From contig NZ_JAOQJE010000002.1 of NCBI RefSeq assembly GCF_025567315.1, positions 124,001-188,000 of the forward strand: a stretch of DNA of 64,000 nucleotides. The letters run 5' to 3'. Both the position numbers and the translations under genes were made by a program. Origin of the DNA: Agathobaculum ammoniilyticum. Its GTDB lineage: Bacteria > Bacillota > Clostridia > Oscillospirales > Butyricicoccaceae. The notes under the pieces were generated by a model. It was not told where the DNA came from, made no database searches, and was given only the letters and a program-made list of their open reading frames with translations. Positions 55,301 to 64,000 of this stretch are shown here, one piece after another. Position 1 is the first letter of the stretch, and each line of letters starts with the position of its first letter.

Positions 55301-56187
55301 CTGTCGGACGCGGTGCGCAGCAGGTCGAAGATCTCGCGGTACGTTTGCGCGAACACGCTGCTTTTCCGCCAGAGGAAGGTGAAATCGTGCAGGACCGGAA
55401 AACCGGACAGCGCGATCTCACGCAGCGCGCCGCTTTCCAGCTCGGCGCGGACGGTCGGCTCATACAGGAACGCGACGCCCTGCCCCATGCGGACGAGCGC
55501 TTTGATGGCGTTCAGACTGCCGATCTCGGTGACCGCGCGGAAGTCCCGCACGGTCAGGTTATGCTCCCGCAGGCGGCGCTCCAGGATCTCCCGCGTGCCG
55601 GAGCCGGGCTCACGGGTGAGCAGGCGCTCGCCGAGCAGGTCCTCCAGGGTATGCACTGGCTGCCGGAAACGGTAGCCGGGCGCGCAGACCGCTACATATC
55701 GTTCGGTCAGATAGGGCAGGCTGTCGTATTCGCTTTTTTCAAAAAAGCCCTCCACAATCGCAAAATCAATGTCGCCCCGATCAAGTCCGCGCAGCAGCTC
55801 GGCGGTGTTGGCGACGATCATGCGGAGACTGACGTTCGGCTCCGCGGCCAGCAGGCGCGCGAGCGGGGCGGGCATGACGTATTCCCCGATGGTGAGCGTC
55901 GCGCCGAACACCAGCCGCCGCCCGCCGCCGGACAGGCTGCCCAGCGCGTCGCGCAGGTGCTGCGCGTCGTGGCGCATGGTGGTCGCGGTGCGCAGGAATA
56001 GCCGCCCCGCGTCGGTGAGGGTCAGCTTTTTCCCCTCAAAGGAAAAAAAGCGGACGCCGTACTGCGCCTCCAGCGCCCGAATGTGCTGCGAGACCGCGGG
56101 CTGCGTAATATGCAGCGCGGCTGCGGCGCGCGTAAAGCTCATGCAGCGGCAGACCGCCAGAAAGGTATCCACACGGAAATCCAACAT
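55282..56187 (-). CDS. LysR-type regulator (CysB/YeiE-like), divergent from a YeiH gene
   Basis: A 301-residue protein. The N-terminal HTH is SFTRAAAALHITQPAVSQHI, followed by the RALEAQYGVRFFSFEGKKL wing and a two-lobed ligand-binding domain (ATLTIGEYVMPAPLARLLAA; SGTREILERRLREHNL). It is divergent from the YeiH-type transporter, and a perfect 10-bp palindrome arm pair lies between them (56205-56231). The E. coli YeiE-YeiH pair has the same arrangement. The ligand is unknown; sulfite or a related metabolite is inferred. Confidence 0.88.
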   Translation of the reverse strand: MLDFRVDTFLAVCRCMSFTRAAAALHITQPAVSQHIRALEAQYGVRFFSFEGKKLTLTDAGRLFLRTATTMRHDAQHLRDALGSLSGGGRRLVFGATLTIGEYVMPAPLARLLAAEPNVSLRMIVANTAELLRGLDRGDIDFAIVEGFFEKSEYDSLPYLTERYVAVCAPGYRFRQPVHTLEDLLGERLLTREPGSGTREILERRLREHNLTVRDFRAVTEIGSLNAIKALVRMGQGVAFLYEPTVRAELESGALREIALSGFPVLHDFTFLWRKSSVFAQTYREIFDLLRTASDSKREEA

Positions 56188-56204
56188 AGAGATCAGCTCC
56201 TGCC

Positions 56205-56231
56205 TTTATCATAACATAAAATTATGATAAA
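56205..56231. promoter_or_regulatory. Palindrome in the LysR-YeiH divergent region
   Basis: Perfect arms TTTATCATAA and TTATGATAAA separated by 7 bp (T-N11-A type centre), in an AT-rich region. It is the probable LysR binding site for autoregulation and control of the transporter. Confidence 0.65.
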
Positions 56232-56322
56232 ATAAAGAATGATAATTTTACATAATAAGAGCGGCGGCGTATACTATTTCCAGACAAAAATGGGAAACAA
56301 TGTGGAGAGAGGTAACGCAAAG

Positions 56323-57348
56323 ATGGAATTTTTCAAAAAGAACGGTCTGGGACTGCTGCTGTGTCTGGCCATCGCGGTGCCGGCATGGCTGCTGGGACAG
56401 GCGGTGCCGGTTGTGGGTGGGCCGGTGTTCGCTATTTTAATCGGTATGACACTCACACTTTTCTGGAACGATAAGGGCAGGATGCAGGCGGGGATCGCCT
56501 TCACCTCCAAAAAAATCCTGCAATACGCGGTCATCCTGCTGGGGTTCGGGCTGAACCTGTCCGAAATCGCCAAGGTGGGCGCGCAGTCGCTGCCGATCAT
56601 CGTGTCCACGATCACGACCTCGCTGGCCATGTCGGTCCTGCTGTGCAGGCTGCTGAAGATGAAGGCCAATATTTCAACCCTGGTCGGCGTCGGCTCCTCG
56701 ATCTGTGGCGGCTCGGCCATCGCGGCGTCCGCGCCCGTCATCGGCGCGGACGATGAGGAGATTGCACAGGCGATATCGGTTATCTTTTTGTTCAATGTGA
56801 TCGCCGCGCTGACCTTCCCGACGCTGGGCGGCGCGCTTGGCCTGTCGAACGATGGATTCGGGCTGTTCGCGGGTACGGCGGTCAACGATACCTCGTCCGT
56901 CACGGCGGCCGCGGCGGCATGGGACGGGGCCCATGGCAGCAATACGCTGGACACCGCAACCATCGTCAAGCTGACGCGCACGCTCGCCATCATCCCGATC
57001 ACGCTGGCGCTTGCCGTCTGGCGCGCGGCAAAGGCCAGACAGTCGCGCGGCGTCACGAGTGGCACGTTTTCGCTCAAAAAGGTTTTTCCGTTTTTCATCC
57101 TGTTCTTTGTGCTGGCGTCGGTCGTGACGACGGTCTGCACGGCGGCGGGCATACCCGCGGCAGCTTTTTCACCGTTCAAGGCGCTGTCCAAATTTTTTAT
57201 CGTCATGGCGATGGCCGCGATCGGCCTGAATACCAATATCGTCAAGCTGGTCCGGACGGGCGGCAAGCCGATCCTGATGGGGCTGTGCTGCTGGGTCGGC
57301 ATCGCGTGCGTCAGCCTGGCGATGCAGCGCGTGCTGGGTATCTGGTAA
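56323..57348 (+). CDS. YeiH-family putative sulfate/sulfonate exporter (UPF0324)
   Basis: A 341-residue protein with about ten helices. The family segments are ILQYAVILLGFGLNLSEI, VGVGSSICGGSAIAASAPVI and GLFAGTAVNDTSSVTAAAAA. YeiH/PSE proteins are linked with export of sulfite or related anions, mainly by their association with LysR regulators and sulfonate metabolism. The ATG at 56323 follows GAGAGG; the longer frame from 56239 runs through the LysR binding region and is rejected. A terminator follows, overlapping the next gene's ribosome-binding site. Confidence 0.82.
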   Translation: MEFFKKNGLGLLLCLAIAVPAWLLGQAVPVVGGPVFAILIGMTLTLFWNDKGRMQAGIAFTSKKILQYAVILLGFGLNLSEIAKVGAQSLPIIVSTITTSLAMSVLLCRLLKMKANISTLVGVGSSICGGSAIAASAPVIGADDEEIAQAISVIFLFNVIAALTFPTLGGALGLSNDGFGLFAGTAVNDTSSVTAAAAAWDGAHGSNTLDTATIVKLTRTLAIIPITLALAVWRAAKARQSRGVTSGTFSLKKVFPFFILFFVLASVVTTVCTAAGIPAAAFSPFKALSKFFIVMAMAAIGLNTNIVKLVRTGGKPILMGLCCWVGIACVSLAMQRVLGIW

Positions 57349-57366
57349 CGGCGGAAAACGCACATA

Positions 57367-57409
57367 AAAAAGGACCCTCCGGCGCAAACTGTCGCCGGAG
57401 GGCTTTTTT
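57367..57409 (+). terminator. Terminator that contains the next gene's ribosome-binding site
   Basis: CCCTCCGGCG/CGCCGGAGGG stem, then CTTTTTT. The GGAGGG of the 3' arm is 7 bp before the ATG at 57410. Confidence 0.85.
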
Positions 57410-57769
57410 ATGAAAAACAATACCAGGTATGCCGTAACGGGCGCGCTGGCGGGCGCGGCCAATGGCTTTTTCGGTGCGGGCGGCGGGCTGTTTCTGGTGC
57501 CGCTGCTGGTAAGCTGGTGCGGCATGGAGCAGCGCCGCGCGTTCGCGACCTCGGTCGCGGTCATCCTGCCGCTCAGCGCGGTATCGGCAGCGATCTACTG
57601 GATGAAGGGCGGGCTGGATGTGGCGGCGGCGTGGCCCTATCTGCTGGGCGGCGCGGTTGGCGGCGTGATTGCAGGCCGTATTTTCCAGAAAATGAGCATG
57701 GTCTGGCTGAGGCGGGTGTTCGGGCTGCTGATTCTGTATGGCGGCGTAAGGGCGGTGCTGCTGCTGTGA
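57410..57769 (+). CDS. TSUP/TauE half-transporter, first subunit
   Basis: A 119-residue protein with four helices, equal to one half of a normal TauE/SafE (TSUP) exporter. The family signature GFFGAGGGLFLVPLLV is in the first helix, and the last helix is LRRVFGLLILYGGVRAVLLL. TSUP proteins export sulfite, sulfoacetate or similar anions. The stop overlaps the next gene's ATG (TGATG), which encodes the other half, so the pair probably forms a heterodimer. The ribosome-binding site lies in the terminator stem. Confidence 0.82.
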   Translation: MKNNTRYAVTGALAGAANGFFGAGGGLFLVPLLVSWCGMEQRRAFATSVAVILPLSAVSAAIYWMKGGLDVAAAWPYLLGGAVGGVIAGRIFQKMSMVWLRRVFGLLILYGGVRAVLLL

Positions 57770-58146
57770 TGACGGTGATTGCGGTGGCGGCCGGCCTGCT
57801 GACCGGCATCCTGTCCGGCTTCGGCATTGGCGGCGGCTCGCTCCTGCTGCTGTATCTGACGCTGTTTGCAGGCGTCGACCAATACCAGGCGGGTGGGATC
57901 AACCTGCTGTACTTTATCGCCTGCGCCCCCGCCGCGCTGTATTCGCATATCAAAAACGGGCTGGTGCAGAAGGACGCGGTCAAGTGGTGCGTGGCCGCGG
58001 GCGTGCTGACCTCGATCGCGGCGGCGCTTGCGGCCGCGCGCATGGATACCGGCTGGCTGCGCCGGGCGTTCGGCGTGTTCCTGCTGTATATCGGCGCGAA
58101 AGAGCTGTTTACAAAGCGGAAACAATCGGGAACAGAGGGAAAATAA
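57769..58146 (+). CDS. TSUP/TauE half-transporter, second subunit
   Basis: A 125-residue protein with four helices, again a half-size TSUP. The signature is GILSGFGIGGGSLLLLYLTL, and the end DTGWLRRAFGVFLLYIGAKE parallels the partner's last helix. The start ATG at 57769 overlaps the first subunit's stop, and there is no independent ribosome-binding site, so it is translationally coupled. Most TSUP proteins fuse the two halves in about 250 residues. The closeness to YeiH supports sulfite or sulfonate export. Confidence 0.82.
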   Translation: MTVIAVAAGLLTGILSGFGIGGGSLLLLYLTLFAGVDQYQAGGINLLYFIACAPAALYSHIKNGLVQKDAVKWCVAAGVLTSIAAALAAARMDTGWLRRAFGVFLLYIGAKELFTKRKQSGTEGK

Positions 58147-58192
58147 TCCCCGTCTAACAGGATAACCAACAAAGGGAAAGGGGTGTCCTGAT

Positions 58193-59077
58193 ATGAAAAG
58201 ACGAGGGTTTTCTCTGCTGTCTGCGCTGGTCCTGCTGCTGGCGCTGACGGCCTGCGGCGCGTCGGGTGGCGCGGACGCTTCCGGCAGCACGTCGGCGGCG
58301 GAGGACAACAACGCCGGCTGGACGGAGAGCGCGGCCGCGCCGTCGGAGGGCGGCGGGACGGTTGATTTTGCCGCGGTGCGGCAAAACGCAAAGCTCATCC
58401 TGTCCGCGGATCTGACGCTGGAGACGCAGTCGTTCGACCAGGCCGGCGCGGATATCGAAGCGCTGGCAGCCGGCGCGGGCGGCTATATCGAGGCGAGCAG
58501 CGTGTCGGGCGAGTTGGGCAGCCGGTACGCCAGCTATACGCTGCGCGTGCCGCAGGGGAAATTCGAGACGTGCTTCGCCCAACTCGGCGAGACCTGCCAT
58601 GTGGTGTCGTCGAGCCGCTGGAGCGAGGATGTGACCGAGCAGTACACCGATATCGAAACGCGCCTGGCCACGCTGCAGACCAAGCATGAGCGGCTGGTGG
58701 AGTTGCTTGGCCAGGCCGCCCAGATGGAAGACATCATCTCGCTGGAAAACGCCCTGGCGGATTGCGAATATGAGATCGACAGCCTGACCGGCGAAAAACG
58801 CCGTTACGATAACCTGGTCGATTTCGCAACCATCACGGTATCGCTGCGCGAGGTGCAGGCGCTGACCGCGGTTTCCGGCGGCACGGGCTTTGGCGCGCAG
58901 CTCATGCAGGCGGCGCAGAGCGGCTGGCGCGGGCTGGCCGGCTTTGTGCGCGGCGCGGTGCTGTGGGCGGTCGCGGCCTGGCCGCTGTTGCTCGTGGCCG
59001 GCGTGGGCGGCGGTGCGGCGCTCCGGTTCCGCCGACGCAGGAAAAAAGGCGCCCCACCGGACGAGCCGAAGCCATAA
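58193..59077 (+). CDS. DUF4349 lipoprotein
   Basis: A 294-residue exported protein. The signal peptide ends in a lipobox (LLLALTACG, Cys at residue 23). A low-complexity Ser/Ala/Gly linker leads to the DUF4349 domain (QNAKLILSADLTLETQSFDQ ... YTLRVPQGKFETCFAQLGET ... YTDIETRLATLQTKHERLVE), with a coiled coil and one C-terminal membrane helix near residue 260. Function of DUF4349 is unknown. A terminator follows; rny is convergent. No partner gene was recognised. Confidence 0.85.
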   Translation: MKRRGFSLLSALVLLLALTACGASGGADASGSTSAAEDNNAGWTESAAAPSEGGGTVDFAAVRQNAKLILSADLTLETQSFDQAGADIEALAAGAGGYIEASSVSGELGSRYASYTLRVPQGKFETCFAQLGETCHVVSSSRWSEDVTEQYTDIETRLATLQTKHERLVELLGQAAQMEDIISLENALADCEYEIDSLTGEKRRYDNLVDFATITVSLREVQALTAVSGGTGFGAQLMQAAQSGWRGLAGFVRGAVLWAVAAWPLLLVAGVGGGAALRFRRRRKKGAPPDEPKP

Positions 59078-59082
59078 AAGGG

Positions 59083-59122
59083 TAAAAAACAAGGGACAGA
59101 CGGGCGTCTGTCCCTTGTTTCC
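59083..59122. terminator. Bidirectional terminator between the DUF4349 gene and rny
   Basis: AAACAAGGGACAGAC and its complement around a 4-nt loop; A/T runs on both sides. Confidence 0.9.
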
Positions 59123-59134
59123 TGCTTGCAGAGG

Positions 59135-60679
<1,545 letters not shown>

Positions 60680-60816
60680 TGCTTTGGTGTGTCCTCCTAT
60701 TGATTTTTTTGAGTGCAGTGGCCCCCTGTCGGACAGAGGTACGGTTATAATGCCCTTGAAAAAAGCCGTGCGTATTTTTACGCAGGCTATATAACAGCAG
60801 GTATTATACTAAAAAT

Positions 60817-60845
60817 ATTGTAAAGCCTGTTGGTCAAACTGTCAA
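60817..60845 (-). promoter_or_regulatory. rny promoter
   Basis: Minus-strand TTGACA, 17-bp spacer, TACAAT, giving a leader of roughly 130 nt. Confidence 0.75.
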
Positions 60846-60906
60846 GAAAAACACGTCCGCGAGCGGGCAGATTTTGGCGCTTTTTGAGAAGAACGGTTTT
60901 GCGCCC

Positions 60907-60935
60907 TTGTGGAGGGGGGCCGCATTTGATATAAT
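60907..60935 (+). promoter_or_regulatory. pgeF promoter
   Basis: TTGTGG, 17-bp spacer, perfect TATAAT, 29 bp before the start. Confidence 0.65.
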
Positions 60936-60963
60936 AATACAACTGAATCGGGAGGAAAAACGC

Positions 60964-61764
60964 ATGCATCGATCCATGTGCCGCGTTCAGAGCGGCCCAT
61001 TTGTTTATTATACCTGCCGCCGGCTGCCGGTGCGGCATGCCTTTACGACTAAGTACGGCGGCGTGAGCACGGGACACTGTGAAAGCCTCAACCTGGGCTT
61101 CAGCCGGGGGGACGAGGAGGCCAGCGTGCGGGAAAATTACCGCCGCCTGGCGGAAGCGCTCGGCGTGGATGAAAAACGCTTCACGCTGACCCGTCAGATC
61201 CACGAAACCGAGGTTTCGGTTGTCGGGGAGGAGCAGGTCGGCATGGGGCTGCACCGCCCGATGGCGTGGCGGTCGGACGCGATCGTGACAGCGCTGCCGG
61301 ACACGCCGCTCTGCGGCTTTTACGCGGACTGCGTAGTGACCCTGCTGTACGATCCGGCGACGCATACTGCGGGCGTGGCCCATGCGGGCTGGCGCGGCAT
61401 GGCGGGCGGCATCCTGCCCAAAACCGTGGAGGTGATGGTGGCGCGCCTGGGGGCGAGGCGCGAGAGCCTGATCGCGGTCTTGGGGCCGTCCATCCGGCAG
61501 GAGTGCTTTGAAACCGACGCAGATGTGCCGGAGGCGATGGAGCGCCTGCTCGGCGTGGCCGTACGGCCCTATATTCGGGAAAAGGGAGCAAAATTCCATG
61601 TCGATCTGCAGGGCATCGGCGTAAAGCTGCTGCGGGACGCGGGGCTCGCGCCGGAAAACGTGATCGACAGCGGGCTGTGTACCATGTGCCACAGCGATGA
61701 ATTCTGGTCGCACCGCGCGACCCGCGGCGTACGCGGCGTACAGGGCGGCGTGATCTGCCTGTGA
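60964..61764 (+). CDS. pgeF: PgeF/YfiH peptidoglycan-editing factor (polyphenol oxidase family)
   Basis: A 266-residue protein of the YfiH/LACC1 family. Zinc-type ligands are visible in RQIHETEVSVV, FYADCVVTLLYDPATHTAG and VAHAGWRGMAGGILPKTVE, with CFETD and a late CTMCHSDEFWSHR. Bacterial PgeF is linked with accuracy of peptidoglycan peptide composition; related enzymes act on purine nucleosides. The ATG at 60964 follows GGAGG. The next gene, a peptide-binding lipoprotein, starts 19 bp after its stop and may be cotranscribed. Confidence 0.9.
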   Translation: MHRSMCRVQSGPFVYYTCRRLPVRHAFTTKYGGVSTGHCESLNLGFSRGDEEASVRENYRRLAEALGVDEKRFTLTRQIHETEVSVVGEEQVGMGLHRPMAWRSDAIVTALPDTPLCGFYADCVVTLLYDPATHTAGVAHAGWRGMAGGILPKTVEVMVARLGARRESLIAVLGPSIRQECFETDADVPEAMERLLGVAVRPYIREKGAKFHVDLQGIGVKLLRDAGLAPENVIDSGLCTMCHSDEFWSHRATRGVRGVQGGVICL

Positions 61765-61783
61765 CGGAAAGGGAGTCCGTTTT

Positions 61784-63394
61784 ATGAAATGGAAAAAACG
61801 CGCGCTGGCGGCACTGCTGGCGGCGCTCTGCCTGCTGACGGCCTGCGGGGAAGGCGGGCTGGGCGGGGATGACGGGCCGGTTGATACGGTCGAGGTGTCG
61901 GACGCATATTTTGGCATGGCTTGGTACCAGAACGGCACGCTCAATCCGGTGCTGGACAGCACCAGCATCAACCGCCTGTTGTGCGAGGCGCTATATGAAG
62001 GCCTGTTCGAGGTCAGCGGCAATTTTACCGCGCAAAATGTGCTATGCGCATCGTATACGGGCGATGGGACAACGTTCACCTTTACGCTGCGGGACGACGT
62101 GACGTTCTGGTCGGGCGAGAAGCTGACTGCGGCCGACGTGGTCGCCAGCCTGCAGGCCGCGCAGTATAATGAGGCGTCGCCGTACCATAACCGGCTGGTC
62201 GAGGCTGCCTCGATCGAGGCGCTGTCCGGCAGCGAGGTGCGTATCGTGCTGTCCTCGCCCAACATTAATTTCCCCCGCCTGCTCGACATCCCGATCTACC
62301 GGCAGGGTTCGGCCGAAAGCGGCGACTTCGCCGACGGGACCGGCCCGTTCCAGCCGGTCAAGGACGGCAACCAGTGGAAGCTGGAGGCCAATGAGAGCTG
62401 GCACGGCGGGTTCCTCGGCTCCATCCGCCATATCACGCTGGTACCCATGACACGGGCGGACGCCGCGGAATCCAGCTTCCGCACAGGGGATGTTTCCCTG
62501 CTGCGCGAGCCGCGCATCGCACCTGACGGGGCGAGTACGATCATCGGCGGGTCGATCGACACCGTGCGCACCGCGAGCGCGGACCTGCATTACCTGGGCG
62601 TCAATTACAGCAACCCCTATCTTGCCAACGCCAAGGTGCGGCAGGCGCTCAGCGCCGCGCTCGGCCGGCAGAGCCTGTGCGACACGCAGCTGCAGACCTT
62701 TGCCGCGCCGGCGGTCTTGCCGGTCAATCCGCAGCCCGCAGCCGACGGGCTGACGCTCAATATGTCCGCCGATACCGAGACCGCCGCGCGTCTCCTGCGC
62801 GAGGGACTGGAGCAGGCCGGCGGCGCGGGGGACACGGGACAGGACGACGGCGAAACGGATACGGGTGAGGAAGACGCCGACGGAGAGGCCGGCGGGACGG
62901 ATACCGGCAGCGGCGGCGCGTCCGGCGGGGACGCGGCCCTGTCCATCCGGCTGCTCGTCAACGCCAACAATACGTTTAAGGTGGCGGCGGCGGAACAGAT
63001 CGCGGCCTCCTGGAAAGCGGTCGGCGTGTCGGTGACCGTGGACCGGCAGCCGTATGAAACCTATGTGTCCATGCTGCAGTCGGGCGATTTTGACGTATAT
63101 TATGGGGAAACGCTGCTGACGCCGGATTTTGACCTGCGCCCGCTGCTTTCCTCCGACGGCAGCCTGAACTACGGCGGCTATTCCAGCCAGACCATGTCCG
63201 CCGCCGTCGCAGCCGCGCGCAGCGGTGACAATCTCGCGGCGTTCTACACGGCGTTCGCGGAGGAAATGCCCTTTATCCCGATCGCGTTCGAGTGCGGGCA
63301 GCTGATCATCCGCAAGGGCCTGATCGATAATTTCAGCCCCGCGCCGTACAATGCGTTTGCAGGGCTGGAGGAGTGGACCTCGTCCGGCGAATAA
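61784..63394 (+). CDS. Peptide/nickel-type ABC substrate-binding lipoprotein (SBP family 5)
   Basis: A 536-residue lipoprotein (LLTACGEG, Cys near residue 21). Family 5 features are LNPVLDSTSINRLLCEALYE, YTGDGTTFTFTLRDDVTFWSGE and the LHYLGVNYSNPYLANAKVRQ stretch. Residues about 346-386 are a low-complexity Gly/Asp/Glu/Thr insertion not usual in the family. It would bind oligopeptides or another solute at the cell surface. No permease or ATPase genes are adjacent. It starts 19 bp after pgeF. Confidence 0.87.
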   Translation: MKWKKRALAALLAALCLLTACGEGGLGGDDGPVDTVEVSDAYFGMAWYQNGTLNPVLDSTSINRLLCEALYEGLFEVSGNFTAQNVLCASYTGDGTTFTFTLRDDVTFWSGEKLTAADVVASLQAAQYNEASPYHNRLVEAASIEALSGSEVRIVLSSPNINFPRLLDIPIYRQGSAESGDFADGTGPFQPVKDGNQWKLEANESWHGGFLGSIRHITLVPMTRADAAESSFRTGDVSLLREPRIAPDGASTIIGGSIDTVRTASADLHYLGVNYSNPYLANAKVRQALSAALGRQSLCDTQLQTFAAPAVLPVNPQPAADGLTLNMSADTETAARLLREGLEQAGGAGDTGQDDGETDTGEEDADGEAGGTDTGSGGASGGDAALSIRLLVNANNTFKVAAAEQIAASWKAVGVSVTVDRQPYETYVSMLQSGDFDVYYGETLLTPDFDLRPLLSSDGSLNYGGYSSQTMSAAVAAARSGDNLAAFYTAFAEEMPFIPIAFECGQLIIRKGLIDNFSPAPYNAFAGLEEWTSSGE

Positions 63395-63410
63395 GCGGCG
63401 GACGTTCTGT

Positions 63411-63443
63411 GAAAATGAGCGCGGGGCGCTCATTTTCTTTTTG
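63411..63443 (+). terminator. Terminator before mnmA
   Basis: GAAAATGAGCG/CGCTCATTTTC stem followed by TTTTT. Confidence 0.88.
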
Positions 63444-63477
63444 ATGGCAGCCCCGAACAGTAGGAGATTTTACAAGA

Positions 63478-64000
63478 ATGATGGAAAAAGTTGTGTTAGG
63501 ATTATCAGGCGGCGTGGATTCCGCGGTCGCGGCGGCGCGCCTGCGCGCGCAGGGCTTTGCGGTATACGGGCTGTTCCTGGAGGTCGGTTTGGGCGGCACG
63601 GAGGCCGCGCAGCAGGCGGCAGACGAGCTGGGCATCCCGCTTTACGTCGCGCACCGGCGCGAGGCGTTCGAGCAGCAGGTGTGCGCCTATTTCGTGGACT
63701 GCTACCGCACCGCGCGCACGCCTAACCCGTGCGTGGTGTGCAACCCGCTGGTCAAGTTCCGTGCGCTGACCGACTATGCGGATGAGATCGGCGCGCCCTA
63801 TGTCGCCACCGGCCACTACGCCCGCACCGGACGGGACGCGCAGGGGCGCGCGCTCCTGCTGCGCGCCCGCGCGGAAAAGGATCAGACCTATATGATGCAC
63901 CGCCTGCCGCGGCGGACGGTCGCGCGCTGCCTGTTCCCGCTGGGGGAAAGCGCGGGTAAGGACGAAACCCGCGCTGCGGCGCGCGATATCGGCCTGTCCG
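63478..64000 (+). CDS. mnmA: tRNA 2-thiouridylase MnmA, N-terminal part (runs off window)
   Basis: The first 174 codons, open to the window end. The PP-loop is LGLSGGVDSAVAAARL; the catalytic Cys motif is TPNPCVVCNPLVKF; and YVATGHYART and KDQTYMMHRLPRRT are MnmA segments that bind tRNA and AMP. It makes 2-thiouridine at position 34 of Glu, Gln and Lys tRNAs. Two consecutive ATG codons are present; 63478 has AGGAG at a suitable distance. The remaining domains are outside the window. Confidence 0.9.
   Translation, partial: MMEKVVLGLSGGVDSAVAAARLRAQGFAVYGLFLEVGLGGTEAAQQAADELGIPLYVAHRREAFEQQVCAYFVDCYRTARTPNPCVVCNPLVKFRALTDYADEIGAPYVATGHYARTGRDAQGRALLLRARAEKDQTYMMHRLPRRTVARCLFPLGESAGKDETRAAARDIGLS

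Overview
The window is chromosomal DNA of a GC-rich, anaerobic Firmicute, most likely a gut Clostridia lineage such as Oscillospirales. Evidence is the roughly 60-65 % GC backbone with strong AGGAGG-type ribosome-binding sites, a superoxide reductase of the desulfoferrodoxin type, PyrR attenuation, a PyrD/PyrK dihydroorotate dehydrogenase pair, RNase Y, and many Firmicute-type riboswitches. This is inference from gene content; no rRNA is present. No tRNA, rRNA, CRISPR array or insertion sequence was seen.

1-4.4 kb is an AT-rich integrative mobilizable element that runs off the left edge. It holds the 5' end of a Tn916-type integrase, xis, a MobT-type relaxase with an N-terminal HTH, an oriT-like inverted repeat, an XRE regulator, and an arsR-arsP cargo with three matching operator palindromes. 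It ends just upstream of the promoter of a tandem glycine riboswitch that controls an AGCS amino-acid:cation symporter.

4.4-31 kb is a run of housekeeping and transport genes. It includes BrnQ, a lipase-like hydrolase, a zinc-ribbon/TPR-like membrane protein, a secreted SecD-like/SLH/YkuD protein, citrate synthase, superoxide reductase, dCMP deaminase, an orphan ABC ATPase, MATE and NhaC transporters and a second AGCS symporter. A predicted queuine-salvage operon (radical SAM plus YhhQ-type transporter) sits behind a preQ1-I-like aptamer and a terminator. A gene-poor 0.8 kb stretch is followed by a small AT-rich XRE island, a MoxR/DUF58 cluster, an AEC permease and a MarR-MATE operon.

31-43.8 kb carries a cation P-type ATPase behind a yybP-ykoY (Mn2+) riboswitch, then pyrimidine biosynthesis: pyrR (PyrR attenuator), pyrF, carA and carB on the plus strand, facing pyrK, pyrD and a phosphatase-GNAT fusion on the minus strand. 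A strongly structured non-coding stretch lies between pyrF and carA.

43.9-52.8 kb contains an anion permease, the rpmG-secE-nusG-rplK-rplA operon, and rplJ-rplL with its own L10 leader. Two small genes lie between rplA and rplJ. ruvX and secA follow.

52.9-64 kb contains a CaCA cation exchanger with a second yybP-ykoY riboswitch, prfB without the usual programmed frameshift, a LysR-YeiH plus split-TSUP locus suggestive of sulfite/sulfonate export, a DUF4349 lipoprotein, rny, pgeF, a peptide-binding lipoprotein, and the 5' part of mnmA running off the right edge.
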